Of a DNA stretch of 64,000 nucleotides, positions 20,730 to 31,899 are shown piece by piece. The DNA comes from Ceratotherium simum simum (lineage: Eukaryota > Chordata > Mammalia > Perissodactyla > Rhinocerotidae): contig NW_004454229.1 of the NCBI RefSeq assembly GCF_000283155.1, forward strand, positions 9,815,733-9,879,732. The letters run 5' to 3'. Position numbers and translations under genes: made by a program. Below the pieces are notes generated by a model that saw only the letters and a program-made list of their open reading frames with translations, had not been told where the DNA came from and made no database searches. How positions within the stretch are numbered: the first letter of the stretch is position 1; every line of letters begins with the position of its first letter.

Positions 20730-20935
20730 TGATGATGATAGTTAACACTTATACAGGACTTTCTGTGTGCCAGGCACTGTTATAAACACTTTACATATAA
20801 TAACTCATTTTATCCTTACAACAACTGTATGAGACAGTTACTATTATTATCTCCATTTTATAGATGATGAATTTGAGCCAAAAAATTAAGCAATCTGTTA
20901 ATGGTCATACAGCTAGAAATTTGAAGCAAGTGGAA
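20730..20935 (-). mobile_element. MIR SINE
   Basis: 'tgtgtgccaggcactgttat' and 'ccattttatagatgatgaat' mark a reversed MIR with a degraded head. Confidence 0.8.
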
Positions 20936-21169
20936 AATACACAATGGACGTAGGTGGGAGTTATCCATTCATCCATCCACCATTTCCTAAGTACCAGTTG
21001 TGAACCCACCCACTATGCTAGAGGTTGGACTTGGGCCTTATAGAGAAATGCTTAAGGTTTGACGAAATTACGATCACTAGTCAAGATATCAGTATTTAAA
21101 AATTATTGCAATTTTGTCAACACGGAGTTACAGATGTTCATGCAGGAAAATATTTTAGATGTTATCTGG

Positions 21170-21300
21170 GCCAAGGTTCTTATTTTACCAATGAGCCAAT
21201 GAGGAAACTGAAGCCCAGAGAAGGGAGGTGACTCACTCACTGACACACAGCTAATGAGTGACAGAACAACATCAAGATCCTAGATCTATTAACTCTTATT
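21170..21300 (-). mobile_element. MIR SINE, core and head
   Basis: 'gaggaaactgaagcccagag' and 'cacacagctaatgagtgaca' belong to the reversed MIR core. Confidence 0.75.
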
Positions 21301-22574
21301 CATGTTACCTCTCAAAACCAAGCAGAACAAATAAAACATACTGCATTGCTAGGGAGTTCAACCTGGGTTGCTTTCAAGAAAGTGTCAAGATCTATCACTT
21401 GTCCACCCATTCAAGTCTGGTTGAACAGTATTTCACTTGGAAGTACATTTTTTTTAGAATCTAAGGGAGCTTAAGGGATTATTTGTTTACTTCCCTTATT
21501 TGTTTAAATATTGGGAAATTATGGCTCAACGTGTGTAAATAACATGCTCTGGGGTTTCTGGTAGGTTAAAGAATTCCCATTAGCATAGTGGATTTAACAC
21601 GCTACCTGACTCAGCGGCGTTGAAAAGACAACTAACTGTCTGTTCAGATGAACTCTGCACCACTTTTCTAAGACCAGCTATTGCAAAGTAAGACACCCAC
21701 ATGCAGTATTGGTCTTAGGCTGTGATTTCCCTGAGCTCTGTGATGTGGATAGGTGATAATTAGTACTCAGATTTAACAGAAGAAAGCCACTCTCTTTGAT
21801 GTTATTTGCTGACACAGATCTCCACGTCCTGGCTGTTGGACCTAACCTCTGCAGGACACGTGCTTCTCGGCGGCTGGCTGCAGTGTCCAGCCCAGCCAGG
21901 AAGCTGGGAAAGTGAGGATTGAACGACTGATGGAATTCATTTCAATCTCTCTCTCTTCGCTTCCAGCAACTCCTTCCAATCGGGCTCCCTGAGGTAAGAA
22001 GTCAGGGAGACAATGGCCAAAAGGCATCTTAGATGTGCTGAGATTTTACCCGATTAAGAAGAAACTGAATTCCGGGAAACTGTTCACTCCACTAACCTGA
22101 GGGGTACTTAGTCACATGAGCAACTCTTAAGGGAAATCCCAATCTCTGACATTCAAGAGACGGGATGCCAAGTGTGGAATGCAGATTTGTGATTGGTCAG
22201 AATTCTGTGCCTGGAGCATCCCAGCCTCCCCGCTTGCTAACAACCTGTTTTCCACCAGGCACTTCTGCAGGGGGTTGTCATTTGAGTCCTAAAGGAGAAA
22301 GCGGTGGACTGTAATGGCAAAGGCATGAGGACAAAGCTTCCCTAAGTGGCTGAGATGTCTGTCCTGCTCTGTACCTTTTACCTAGGCCTCCAAAACTTGG
22401 ACCCATTTCCTGGCCTGGACCCCAAATTACTTATCTCCATCAGTCTACCTGCTGACTTATTTCTCAACTCCCTGCCTCTTGACCCCTCACATTTGTTTCC
22501 TATTAATGGTTCATATTTTGCTGCACAGACCAAACATTTGGAACTATTCCTCTACTTGAGCTCTGCTTTTCTTT
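21301..22574. other. Long stretch with no recognised repeat or gene
   Basis: About 1.3 kb with no assignable transposon. It may be unique sequence. Frames of 60-85 codons (21258-21464, 21842-22027, 22346-22603) show no recognisable domain. Confidence 0.4.
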
Positions 22575-22865
22575 CCAATTATAGTTATTACTGCTGTTAC
22601 TAATATTATATTTACTATATATCACATACTGAGGATATTCCATGTGCCAGGCACATTAATAGGCACTTTATATTCATTACCCTCACGCTTTCCACAACCC
22701 TGCAAGGTAAGTTGTGTTACACCTATTTTACAGAGGACAAAACTGAAGCTTATCGAGGTAAATGATTCATCCATGTCCTCAGAGCTAGAAAGTAGTAGAC
22801 CAGGAGGACTTGAACCCATGTCCACTTTGCTCCAAAATCTGAGAACTTTGCACGATGCCACATAA
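22575..22865 (-). mobile_element. MIR SINE, full length
   Basis: 'catgtgccaggcacattaat', 'ttacagaggacaaaactgaa' and 'gacttgaacccatgtcc' are in reversed consensus order. Confidence 0.8.
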
Positions 22866-23184
22866 TTCACATTCATTCTTTGGGTCATTCTCCAACCCTG
22901 GTTTTTCCAACCTAACTAGTACAACTACACCCCCTAGAACCCTTTTATCTGCCCGGGCAATGGGATCTCTTGGTATTAGATACGGAATACATTTCCTGAA
23001 ACCAACATAGAAATTAAAGTGAAAATAAATAAGGGGCGTGGGTGGATGGGCTTCAAAGCAATTTCAAATATCTATTTCACCAGTGTGAATACCAGGGCCA
23101 CACCTGGATGAAGATAAAAACTACTATTAGACAAAAGTCTCTAATTAGCCCCCCAGTTCTGCTAACCTCTTTTCAACTACAAAT

Positions 23185-23405
23185 AATAACAACAATATAT
23201 TTAGCCCACCTCTTGCATTTATATTCCAGTATTCCCAGTTTTTTCATATCCCTAATCTCAAGTGGGCTCCAGAAAAACACTTATTATTGTCCCCATAATT
23301 CAGATAAGGAAAATAAATCAAAGAGATGTAAAGAGACTTCCTCGAGGACACAGTGATTTACTAATAGAGAGTAGAAGTAACTAGATCCTGGTCCTTCAGA
23401 TGCTT
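23185..23405 (-). mobile_element. MIR SINE, diverged
   Basis: A CCCATAATTCAGATAAGG core and 'cgaggacacagtgatttact' fit a reversed MIR; the 3' half is strongly altered. Confidence 0.55.
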
Positions 23406-23454
23406 AGATTTATGCTTTTATCAAATGTAGCACAGAAAAAAATGTATTTTGAAG

Positions 23455-23700
23455 GGAACTAACATTTGTTGAAAACCTACTTAATACAGAATATTCATCT
23501 CCTGTATTTTATTTTCACACATTACATTCACATATTATGTTCACAATATTAGCATAAAGTAGGTACTGTTATTGTTCTCCATTTTGTAGGTTAGGAAACT
23601 AAGGCTCAGAAAGTTTGTGTAATTTGCCCAAGGTCATAGGAGAAACAGAGTGAGGGTTGCACGAGGGTGGATGTGACCCCAAAGCCGTTCTCTCAAGCTT
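23455..23700 (-). mobile_element. MIR SINE
   Basis: 'aatttgcccaaggtcatagg' and 'ggttaggaaactaaggctca' mark the reversed core. It lies about 50 bp from the preceding MIR in the same orientation. Confidence 0.75.
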
Positions 23701-24449
23701 CCTTATGGCATGTTTTTATTCTCCATTGTATCCAAGATGCTTAAAGAATTGCACACAGTGTTTAGAATACAAGGATGCATCCCAACCGCTCCTGCTGGTT
23801 GCTAGGTAACGTCTGTTTGGCACAATCTGGTGAACATCGTCATAGTTATCTTGCCAACAGGAGCTGGTAATCAGGCTGGCGGTGAGGCAGGCACTTGTTT
23901 TCAGAAGACTGGGCCTGGTTTTTAAAAGCCACAGAAGTATCTTTGTGTGATTATCATCCAAGGGTCCAACAGCTTTGCAACGACAGCATAAATATTGAGT
24001 GCTGGATGGACAGGCACCAAATGGGGACATTCCCTACTGCCGTGTGACGAGAAAGCTGCCACTTCTGAGGACTTCCAAAACAAATAAACACTCCATATGC
24101 CAGAAGAAAAGCACAGGAAAGGTCTGTTCCAACTGGAGATGGTGAACGTCATTCCTCCAGGGAGTTGAGATCCGGCTGGTAGGGCCGAGTGGAGAGCAAG
24201 TAGGGTGGCTGACCTCAGGCATGACTGCCCTATCTTGGGCCACTTCACTGGGTGACCTGCTGAGCTGACAGAAGAGAATCCTACAGCTGTGGACCAAGAC
24301 CTCAATATTTATTCCCACTGGCTCAGAGACATACTACGGTGGGGTTGGGGGCAGTGTGGGGACACAAGGTGTTGGGAACTGTTTGTTTCAGCACTACTTG
24401 TCCCTAGGCCATGACTAAGCAGAAGGAAATTGGCCACAGAGTGCCCGGG
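23701..24449. other. Unassigned non-coding stretch
   Basis: Three overlapping minus-strand frames (94-127 codons) lie here. They carry no recognisable domain and lack supported splice or promoter context. No repeat family was identified. Confidence 0.35.
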
Positions 24450-24655
24450 TTGCAAGCATGGACTTAACTGAAACATACCTGCACTCAACGCCCTGTTCCT
24501 CCAAGCCGTGTGTTATTGGGCAAGTTATTTACCACCTCTGAGCATATTTTTCTCATCTATCGAATAGAGATAATATTCACTCTTACCTTAGGTGACTGTG
24601 AGATTAAATAAGTACTTTTTAATTGCTTAGCATAATAGTACATCCTCAATAATAA
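24450..24655 (+). mobile_element. MIR SINE
   Basis: 'ttattgggcaagttatttac' is the MIR core, followed by 'gtgagattaaataagtact' and a 'tacatcctcaataataat' tail. Confidence 0.75.
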
Positions 24656-24770
24656 TAATTTATTGTTATTACATAGTATATAGTATATATCATGTATTAT
24701 ATGTTATGCATTATAAGGTAGTATATATACTATAAAACATAACATATTATATATAATAACATGTTGTGAC
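24656..24770. repeat. AT-rich low-complexity tract with palindromes
   Basis: Almost entirely A and T for about 110 bases. A perfect 14-base palindrome (TAGTATATATACTA) lies at 24719-24732. Confidence 0.75.
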
Positions 24771-25034
24771 TATACAGGAACCAAACATTTTTTAGAAACA
24801 GGAGAGACATATAAGTCCAGTATTTTCTCAAGGTAGCAATCATCTCTTCTAGAACCTGATCAAATGGTTATTCTCTCTCTGCTTAAATGCTCCCAGTGAT
24901 GGGGAGCTCAGTAGTTTATGCGGCCATCTATTTCATTCCATTTATTAGACAGCAATGGAAAATAATTCACTAAACTGAGATAATCTGCTTCCCTGTGGTT
25001 TCAACCCTTTGGAGTCACTTCTGCTCCCTGGGAT
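24771..25034. other. Unassigned non-coding stretch
   Basis: No repeat or exon recognised. Confidence 0.4.
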
Positions 25035-25205
25035 AACAGAACGAAATAATGCTAATATTTACTGAACTCTTACTCTATGCCTGGCGTTGGTCTAAGAAAT
25101 CTATTCATATTCACTCACTTAATTCTGACAATAATCCCCTGAATTAGATAATGTTATTTTGATTTTACAGATGGATAAACTGAGGAACCAAAGTAACCTT
25201 TCATG
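25035..25205 (-). mobile_element. MIR SINE
   Basis: 'tttacagatggataaactga' and a CTTACTCTATGCCTGGCG end mark a reversed MIR. Confidence 0.75.
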
Positions 25206-25239
25206 TGCTTAGCTTGAAGTATATAAAATTAGAGCTTAC

Positions 25240-25335
25240 CTCATTCATTGAACTGAAATTTACTGAACAGTTTCAATGTGCAAGATTGTTGTATTCTAGT
25301 TTCTAGGAATATGGAGGGAATGCAATAACACTGCT
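25240..25335 (-). mobile_element. L2 3' end fragment
   Basis: 'cattcattgaactgaaattt' and 'cagtttcaatgtgcaagatt' fit a reversed L2 tail, cut by the following L1. Confidence 0.5.
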
Positions 25336-25339
25336 CCAC

Positions 25340-26313
25340 TCAGGGCATTTGGAAAGGAAACTGAAAAGGCAAGTCACAGACTGGAAGAAAATATCTGTAA
25401 AAGATTTATCTAACAAAGAGCTTGTATCTGGAACACATAAATTCTTACAACTCAAAAATAAGAGAACCCTATTTAAAAAATGGGTATTCCACCAAAGAAA
25501 AGGTGAAGGTGACAAACATATAAAAAGACGTTGAAAACATTTATTATTAGGGAGTTACAAGTTGAAAAGCACAATAAGATACCACTCTAATCCACTAGAC
25601 TGACTAAGATTAAACAGAGTAACCAGACCAAGTGTTGGCAAGAAGAAAGGAACAATTGAGACTCTCATACACAGCAATAAGAATGTGAAATGGTACAACC
25701 ACTTTGGAAAAGACTCTGGCAATTTCTTTAAAAGTTAAACATCCACCTGTCATACAACCCAGCGATCCCACTTCTAGGTATTTGCCCAACGAAAATGAAA
25801 ATGTAGGTCTACAAGACTTGTATATAAATGTTCAAGGCAACTTTGTTATAGCCAAAAACTAGAAACTGCCCAAGTGGTCAATACGTGAATGGATAAACTA
25901 ATTGTGGTATATCCACATCACAGAATACTAATCAGCAATAAAAAGAAATGAATTACTGATACACTTGACAGCATGGATGAATGTCAAAATAACTATGATA
26001 AGAGAAAGAATCTGAAGATTTTATACTGTAAGGTTCCATTTGTATAAAATTCTAAAAAATGCAAAGTAACGAGCGACAGAAAGCAAACCTGTGGTTGCCT
26101 GGGTGTGTGGGGTTGTGGGTGGGTGGGGATGTAGTGAGGGGGGTTAGATTATAAAGGAGCATAAGGAAAGTTTGGGGTATGATGGGAATGTTTGCTATCC
26201 TAATTGAAGTAATGGTTTCACAGGTGTATGTGTATGTTCCAACTCATCAAATTGTACACTTTAAGTATATATATTTATTATACATCAATTATACCTCAAT
26301 AAAACTGTTAAGA
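25340..26313 (+). mobile_element. L1 LINE 3' relic (end of ORF2 plus 3' UTR), 5'-truncated
   Basis: Sense-strand L1: 'cacagactggaagaaaatat', 'aatgggtattccaccaaaga', 'caagtgttggcaagaagaaa', 'acccagcgatcccacttcta', 'aatggataaactaattgtgg', then a G-rich 3' UTR segment (26100-26142) and 'caattatacctcaataaaac' at the end. The ORF2 tail is broken by stops; only a 61-codon piece stays open (25349-25534). Its age looks intermediate (L1MA/L1MB-like), judged by eye. Confidence 0.9.
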
Positions 26314-26724
26314 AATCTTGGTGGAAGCATGTGATCCTATAACAAGATGGCCCTGTGGTCCCGTCGAGTTTTCTGAGCCATAATTCTAATCTGTGGGGTT
26401 TGACAACACGGATTGTGTGGAAGCATGTATAGTCTACAATGCTGGCAATGAACGCGATAGGGGCTTGCTGGGCACTGAAGACAGGGTCTGTCACCCCTTC
26501 TGGGAAGGCTACAGATCCTTTGTCTCAGGCACGGAGTTTCTATGGAAGCAGATTAGGAACTAGAGACCTGGGGATAGCTTTTAAAGAAGAGAAAAAGAAT
26601 GAAATTTGTACACAGGCTTTGGATTGATAAATGATCCACTAGGTCATCAAAGAGGAAAAAAGAAACCGTAAGATCTGAAGTAGAGCTAGGACTTGGAACA
26701 TAGCACACATGTGATAAAATCATC
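26314..26724. other. Unassigned non-coding stretch
   Basis: No repeat or exon recognised. Confidence 0.4.
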
Positions 26725-26830
26725 ATTTATTCTTCTGTTTATTCATCAAATGTGTATTGGGCTCCTACTCGATGGCAGACACTATTCTAGATGCTGGAGA
26801 TACAGCTAAGGCCCTCTGAGGAGCAATTTG
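26725..26830 (-). mobile_element. L2 3' end fragment
   Basis: 'tttattcatcaaatgtgtat' and 'agacactattctagatgctg' are the reversed L2 tail. Confidence 0.65.
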
Positions 26831-26984
26831 AGTAGAAACTTGAACGAGCAAGAGTGAGCCATGTGGAGACGGAGGAAGACACTCCCTCTTGGAGAAGAAG
26901 GTATGAGGGCTGTGAACAAGAACCCTGGGGAGAAGGCAGGCGTCTAAAACAAGTCTTCCACAACAGAATAGTGGTAACAATAGC

Positions 26985-27220
26985 ACAACAACTACTTCCA
27001 CTGACTGAGTCTTCCCAGCGTACTAGGATCTCGACTAAGAGCTTTCACCCTGTAATAACCCCAGGAGGCAAGTGCTAGTGTTATTCTCATTGTGCAGCTG
27101 ATGGAACTGAGACCGAGACTATGAAGTTGCCGGAAAACACAGAGGTAACAATCCGCTGAGGAAGGGACTCAGATCCACCACGTCGGTCTGACCTTCGATC
27201 CTGAGCTCATAATCACCCAA
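26985..27220 (-). mobile_element. MIR SINE
   Basis: 'gtgcagctgatggaactgag' and 'ccctgtaataaccccaggag' place a reversed, diverged MIR. Confidence 0.65.
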
Positions 27221-27519
27221 TGGGCAAGGCAGGATGCAGTGAGATTTGGAGTAAGTTATTGTACCTCACAGTTATCTGCACTGTAGCTAATTCCTTCCTT
27301 GCTTATTTCTAATAAAACTCTGCTTTGTAATTGTTTCACATAACACTGCTTTCAGGTAAACCATGAAAGTACTACATAAAGATAAAATATCTAGATGTGC
27401 TCCAGAAAAATTGAATTTGACATTTTTTTCAAGTCACTCCCTCTGTTTAACATACCATCACGATGGAGCGTTTAAAGAAGTCTTGCAGGGGAGCAGACGA
27501 CTGTTTGAATCTTAGGCAC
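27221..27519. other. Unassigned non-coding stretch
   Basis: AT-rich around 27280-27430, with no assignable repeat. Confidence 0.4.
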
Positions 27520-27860
27520 GGTCTAAGCTGCCACCACTTCTCCCTTGGACCATAGGTCTTCCTGGATCCCCTCTTGCTCTTCTCCATTCTTTATACTGTG
27601 TCAGAGTAATCCCTTTAAAATACAAGCCAAGTCCCTGTAAGTAGTTATCCTAATGCTAGCTACTGTCACAAGTAAAGCCCAACACATCAGCAGTTCAACC
27701 CTGTAGAAGTTAACTTCTCATTCACAAAGAAATCCCATCCACGTGGAGCTGTGTGCCACACGGTGACTCAGGGACCCAGGTTCCTTCCACCCCGTGGTTC
27801 TGCCATCACCTAGGGTCTTAGAGTTGTCTCCTTCTAGGAAGTAGAAAAGTAAAGAGAGCC
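27520..27860. mobile_element. L2 fragment followed by a repeat of uncertain family
   Basis: 'agagtaatccctttaaaata' near 27604 is L2 plus strand. About 27650-27840 contains 'gtgccacacggtgactcagg' and 'ttctgccatcacctagggtc', which resemble a known mammalian interspersed repeat whose name I cannot give with confidence. Confidence 0.4.
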
Positions 27861-28119
27861 CAGAGAAGGTATACCTGCCTCTTCAAAACTCCAGCCTGGA
27901 AACGATATGCATCACTTCCATTCACAGTCGTCTGCAAGAAATAATCATGTGCCCACAGCTTGAGAGCACGGGGGTGGGGCAGAAAAGGAAGGCCCTGTTT
28001 AGACAGCTGCCCACAGGGACAAGCCCATACTATGGAATGAGGACCACATTTGGTGGACAACTAGTGTCTTGAACACAATCCCTCCCTCTTTTGCTAAAGG
28101 TCTATATGAGGAAATTCAA

Positions 28120-28435
28120 AAATCTTTAATGCAGCCTACTAGGCCTTGTGCAAGTGGGCTCCTGATCCATACACCCAACCTCACATCATGTCATTCCCCT
28201 TGGTCTCAACGCTCCCACAACAGTGGTCTCTGTAGGCCTAAAAACTGTCCTGCCCTTCCAGGCTCACTGGGCCTGATAAACTCCCTGCTCCTCTTCTCCG
28301 CAGTCCCCATCATCAAGTGCTTCCTTTTCTCGTTGGCTCGCTCTTCTTACCCAGGCTAGGCTAGTTCTTCCTGTTCTAAGTGCTCATCACCTCCCCCACT
28401 GCCCACCTGCTCCCCACTCTGCTCTGGAAAAATCT
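28120..28435 (+). mobile_element. L2 LINE coding-region relic
   Basis: 'actaggccttgtgcaagtgg' and 'catgtcattccccttggtct' fit the L2 ORF2 C-terminal region. Frame broken. Confidence 0.55.
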
Positions 28436-28474
28436 CAACACACCGTAATTACTTGCTCAATTTCCAAAAGCACA

Positions 28475-28700
28475 GGCTAGAGCCAGACTCTGTGGATTCA
28501 AAGGACAGGCCCACACCGACTGGCTTTCTGAACTTGGCAGGTTATTTCAACGTTCTTTGCCACTATTCTCTCATTTATAAACTATGGATAAGCATAATGC
28601 ATTCTTCATTGATTATGGTAGAGATTAAATGAGATTATGCAGGTAAAATACTTAGCGTAGTAGAAGGCGTACAATGAGCCGTAACTAGAAGCTGTCGTTG
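28475..28700 (+). mobile_element. MIR SINE
   Basis: A head with 'gagccagactctgtggattc' and 'gattaaatgagattatgcag' near the 3' end are in consensus order. Confidence 0.75.
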
Positions 28701-28714
28701 TTACTGTTATCACC

Positions 28715-28825
28715 CCTCTCGCAGGTAGACGGTGAGCTCCATGACTATGAATCTTATTCACTGTTATATTCTCAGAACTCACAATGCCTGGCCACAGTGG
28801 GTATTCAATAAACAACTGTGGGCTC
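28715..28825 (+). mobile_element. L2 3' end
   Basis: 'gtgagctccatgactatgaa' then 'aatgcctggccacagtgggt' and an ATTCAATAAACAACTG tail. Confidence 0.7.
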
Positions 28826-28899
28826 TCTTAAAGAAACACATGTCTGTGGTTTGGCACTCCGTCTACACTGGTCCATGTTCTCCTGTGAATGGGACAGGA

Positions 28900-29100
28900 T
28901 GGCCAGGTAGCAGAGTGGTGAAGCGCACGGCTCCAGAGGGAGACTGTGGGCCCCGTCTTGGTTGTTTCCTATTTCTCTCTACACCTCAGTTTCCCTGACT
29001 GTAAACTGGAGATAAGAATAGGGCATGCCTGATAGAGCTCTAAGAGGCGAGCCCACCGCCTGACACAGGAAGCACCCCATAAATGATAGCTGTTATTTAA
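28900..29100 (+). mobile_element. MIR SINE
   Basis: 'cagagtggtgaagcgcacgg' is a well-kept MIR head and 'cacctcagtttccctgactg' its core. Confidence 0.8.
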
Positions 29101-29379
29101 AACAATTAGTTGTGAGGGTTTCTTTGTACAACAGAAAATGAGTATAGGATCATTTAACATGCTGTGCCCTTCCTTCTTTCCCCTGGATGGGTTTTAAAGC
29201 CATGATATTTATGGACTCCCTGGGTTGAACGTCCCTTTGAGAGGAGGTAGCTGAGAGCAAGCAGAAGCTCCCAGGCCACATTTATTTGAGGTCATGAAAT
29301 AGCACCTGACATGGTCACTATCTCTGTTTCCCTTTGGCTTCTCCCAGCTTTTGCCTTCCAGTCCCGTTGGGCGTGGGGT
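29101..29379. other. Unassigned non-coding stretch
   Basis: No repeat recognised. Confidence 0.4.
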
Positions 29380-29800
29380 GGAGGCCTGGGGGCACTAATG
29401 GAGGAATTACCATGTCTACTCCGAAAGAAGGCATTTACTTAATTGCAAAGGAACACATCCTGGCTGCAGACAATAAATGGTGTGTGATGCTTCCATGAAA
29501 TGAGATGGATGGAGCTCTCTGCTGCTAACCGGCCTGTAACCAGGGTCATTAATCACACGCGGCACACCCACTGCCAGTAATGGACTTCACCCCGGAAAAC
29601 TCCAGCGCGCGGTGCCAGTGGGTTAAAGGGAAGGCCCCGCCTGTTATGGAAATTTCGGTCTCCCATCAGGATTAACCCCGGGCGTATGCCACCCTCATTC
29701 CCTGAAAGGCCCTTTTAATTGATTTTCCCTCTTATTCCCTCCAACCTGGCGGAGAGCTCACCTGCCAGCCTCCACCCGGACCCAGCGACTTGGCCTGAAC
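29380..29800. promoter_or_regulatory. Repeat-free, GC-richer island, candidate regulatory element
   Basis: Unlike its surroundings this stretch keeps several CpGs (around 29535-29600 and 29680) and has no recognisable transposon. It includes TAATCACACG near 29550 and TTTTAATTGATTTT near 29713. A conserved enhancer or a distant 5' exon could look like this; no exon is supported. Confidence 0.25.
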
Positions 29801-29954
29801 TATATGTGAATTGCTAAGAAGCCTCTAGTTCACAAGAAATTTCCCTTCTCTTCTGCCTTTGACAAGAAGAGTAACTAAACCTCAACAGCGAGCCTCGTTT
29901 TTTGCCATGCCCCACACCCCTGCAGGCAGATCCGGATGGGAAAACGACCCGACG

Positions 29955-30190
29955 TCGTCAGCTACAATTTACAGAGGGCTTGCTCTGGGCCAGGCACGGT
30001 GCTTTATGCCCACTTCCTCATCACAGTTATTCTAATAACAGTTCTAGGAGGCATTTGGTGCTCCATTTTTCCAGATAAAGAGACTGGGGTTCAGAGAGGT
30101 TAAGTAAGTAACTTGCCCAAGGTTGCACAGCGAAAGGCAGAACTGGTGTCCAAACAGGCATGCCAGATGGCAAAGCCCGTGCTCTCTCTG
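29955..30190 (-). mobile_element. MIR SINE, well preserved
   Basis: 'gggccaggcacggtgcttta', 'agagactggggttcagagag' and 'taacttgcccaaggttgcac' are close to the reversed consensus. Confidence 0.85.
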
Positions 30191-30889
30191 AGTTGCCTGC
30201 CTCCGAGGGCATGCTTCTCAGCTTGTCTTTCTTGGACTGGCCTCTGAAGTTTCCTCGAAGCCATGACTGAATCCCTGTTCTCCTCTTGACCAGCATTAAA
30301 CAGCACTGGGTGTGCTTGAGATAATCATGAAAAGCAGACTTGCATTTCACAAGGCAGTTAAGTTCCACCACATTGACACTCACAAGCTAGAGCAAGTAAA
30401 TATTGCTTAACTTAATGAATAGGCTCTGGCCCAGCTCTGGTACTCTGAGATGCTCAGGGTGAAGAGGGTTAGACACGGTTGAGTCTGTTTCCTTTTTGTG
30501 GGAAAACCACGTGATTAGGTCATTTGTGATAAATCCCTCTGCTGTGCAGAGTTTCCGCAGAGACATTATTTACTTAATTTGATTAAGAAGGAAGAAGCCG
30601 TCTGGCATTCCCTTTTGGTGGGCCATATATTCTCATAAGCCCTGAGTGGTTCTGAACCAGAGGTGCTAGAATTGCATCTTCAGGTCATCCCAGGCCTGTA
30701 ATAAAATAGCTGAGGCAACTGGACTGATTTCTTTTGTGCTGGGAGGTCATTTGCAACAGACAGGGTTTACTATTGTCATTGCTGCTGTTACATTTTGGTT
30801 TTCTGAGGCCACCTGATCTGGAAAATGCATGGGCAAATTCCTTGGCCTGTCTGCAAGGTTCTCCATGAGCTGGCCCCCACTTGTCATTC
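30191..30889. other. Unassigned non-coding stretch
   Basis: No transposon recognised. The minus-strand 118-codon frame (30027-30383) overlaps the MIR and is not a gene. Confidence 0.4.
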
Positions 30890-31092
30890 CACTAGAGCCA
30901 TTGACATTTGGGGCCAGAGAATTATTTGTTGTGGGGGGCTGTCCTATGCATTGTGGAATATTTTCCAGCATCCCTGGCTTCTATTCATTAGATACTGGTA
31001 GCACCACCCAGTTGTCATAACCAAAACTATATCCAGACATTGCCAAATGTCACCTGGGGGCAAAATTGCCCCCAAAATTGAAACCACTGCAC
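30890..31092 (-). mobile_element. MER5A-type hAT-Charlie DNA transposon
   Basis: 'gacatttggggccagagaat', 'ccagcatccctggcttctat' and 'ccagacattgccaaatgtca' are the reversed MER5A consensus, ending with the 'gaaaccactgcact' terminal repeat. Non-autonomous; it never coded for a transposase. Confidence 0.85.
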
Positions 31093-31114
31093 TAGAATCC
31101 TGGAGTTTGTATTG

Positions 31115-31195
31115 TTTGTTGTGTTTTTCCCAGAGGCTCTAACTGTGCTTGACACAGAGTAGGCACTCAATAACAATCTGACGTTGAGTGAATGC
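31115..31195 (+). mobile_element. L2/MIR 3' end fragment
   Basis: 'gcttgacacagagtaggcac' followed by 'tcaataacaatctgacgttg' is the typical end. Confidence 0.5.
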
Positions 31196-31286
31196 AGCAT
31201 AGAATCCAGTCTTATGTTCCAGTAGGCTCCCTTCTCACGATGTACTCATCCTTATCTATGCCCAATGTTCTTTTTTTTTCCTCCCT

Positions 31287-31712
31287 CTACATCTCAAGTA
31301 AGCCCCGGTGGTCTAGTGGTTCAGATTGGGCACTGTCACCACCACTGCCTGGGTTCATTTCCCAGTCAGGGAACCACATCACCCATCTGTTGGTCGTCAT
31401 GCTGTGGCGGCTGTGTTGCTGTGATGCTGAAAGCTATGCCACTGGTATTTCAAATGCCAGCAGGGTCACCCATGGTGGACAGGTTTCAGCGGAGCTTCCA
31501 GACTAAGACAGACAAGGAAGAAAGAACTGGCCACTCAATTCCAAAAAAATTGGCCATGAAAACCCTATGAATAGCAGCAAAGCATTGTCTGATATAGCAC
31601 CGGAAGGTGAGAGGATGGCGCAAAAAGATTGGGCAATGCTTGTTCTGCTGTACACGGGGTGCTAGAAGTCGGAATCTACTCAATGGCACTAATGACAACT
31701 ACATCTTAACTA
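31287..31712 (+). mobile_element. Composite SINE: tRNA-Glu-like head, RTE-like tail, imperfect 14-bp duplication
   Basis: The element is 31301-31698. The head (31303-31374) parallels tRNA-Glu, with box A TGGTCTAGTGG at 31309-31319 and box B GGTTCATTTCC at 31352-31362. The 3' end carries 'gtcggaatctactcaatggc' and AATGACAACTA, like the tails of SINEs mobilised by RTE-type LINEs. Flanks CTACATCTCAAGTA (31287-31300) and CTACATCTTAACTA (31699-31712) differ at two positions. The mismatched duplication suggests moderate age. The family is not named by me with certainty. Confidence 0.75.
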
Positions 31713-31726
31713 TTCCACTTAACATA

Positions 31727-31899
31727 TTTTTCCTCCTCCATCTTGATGTATTAAAAGGCTGTCTTTCCTTCAAGATTCTTTTCAAACACCATCCTAACTA
31801 AAGCCATCCCTGATCATGCACATGGAACACATCTCACCATCCCATGGCCTCCCTATGACTTGCTATCTCTGTTTCTTTTATGGCATCCAACACTGTCTG
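31727..31899 (+). mobile_element. L2 LINE, upstream part, split by a MIR
   Basis: 'tctttccttcaagattcttt', 'aaagccatccctgatcatgc' and a 'ggcatccaacactgtct' end precede the MIR; the same L2 resumes at about 32140. Confidence 0.7.

Noticed and set aside
23716..24318. Overlapping minus-strand frames of 94-127 codons as exons
   Set aside because: No recognisable domain and no consistent splice sites bounding a single frame.
25349..25534. 61-codon frame as a small gene
   Set aside because: It is a surviving piece of a dead L1 ORF2.
31303..31374. tRNA-Glu gene
   Set aside because: Boxes A and B are present, but the acceptor stem is altered, the anticodon loop differs from tRNA-Glu, and it is the head of a longer SINE with flanking duplications.
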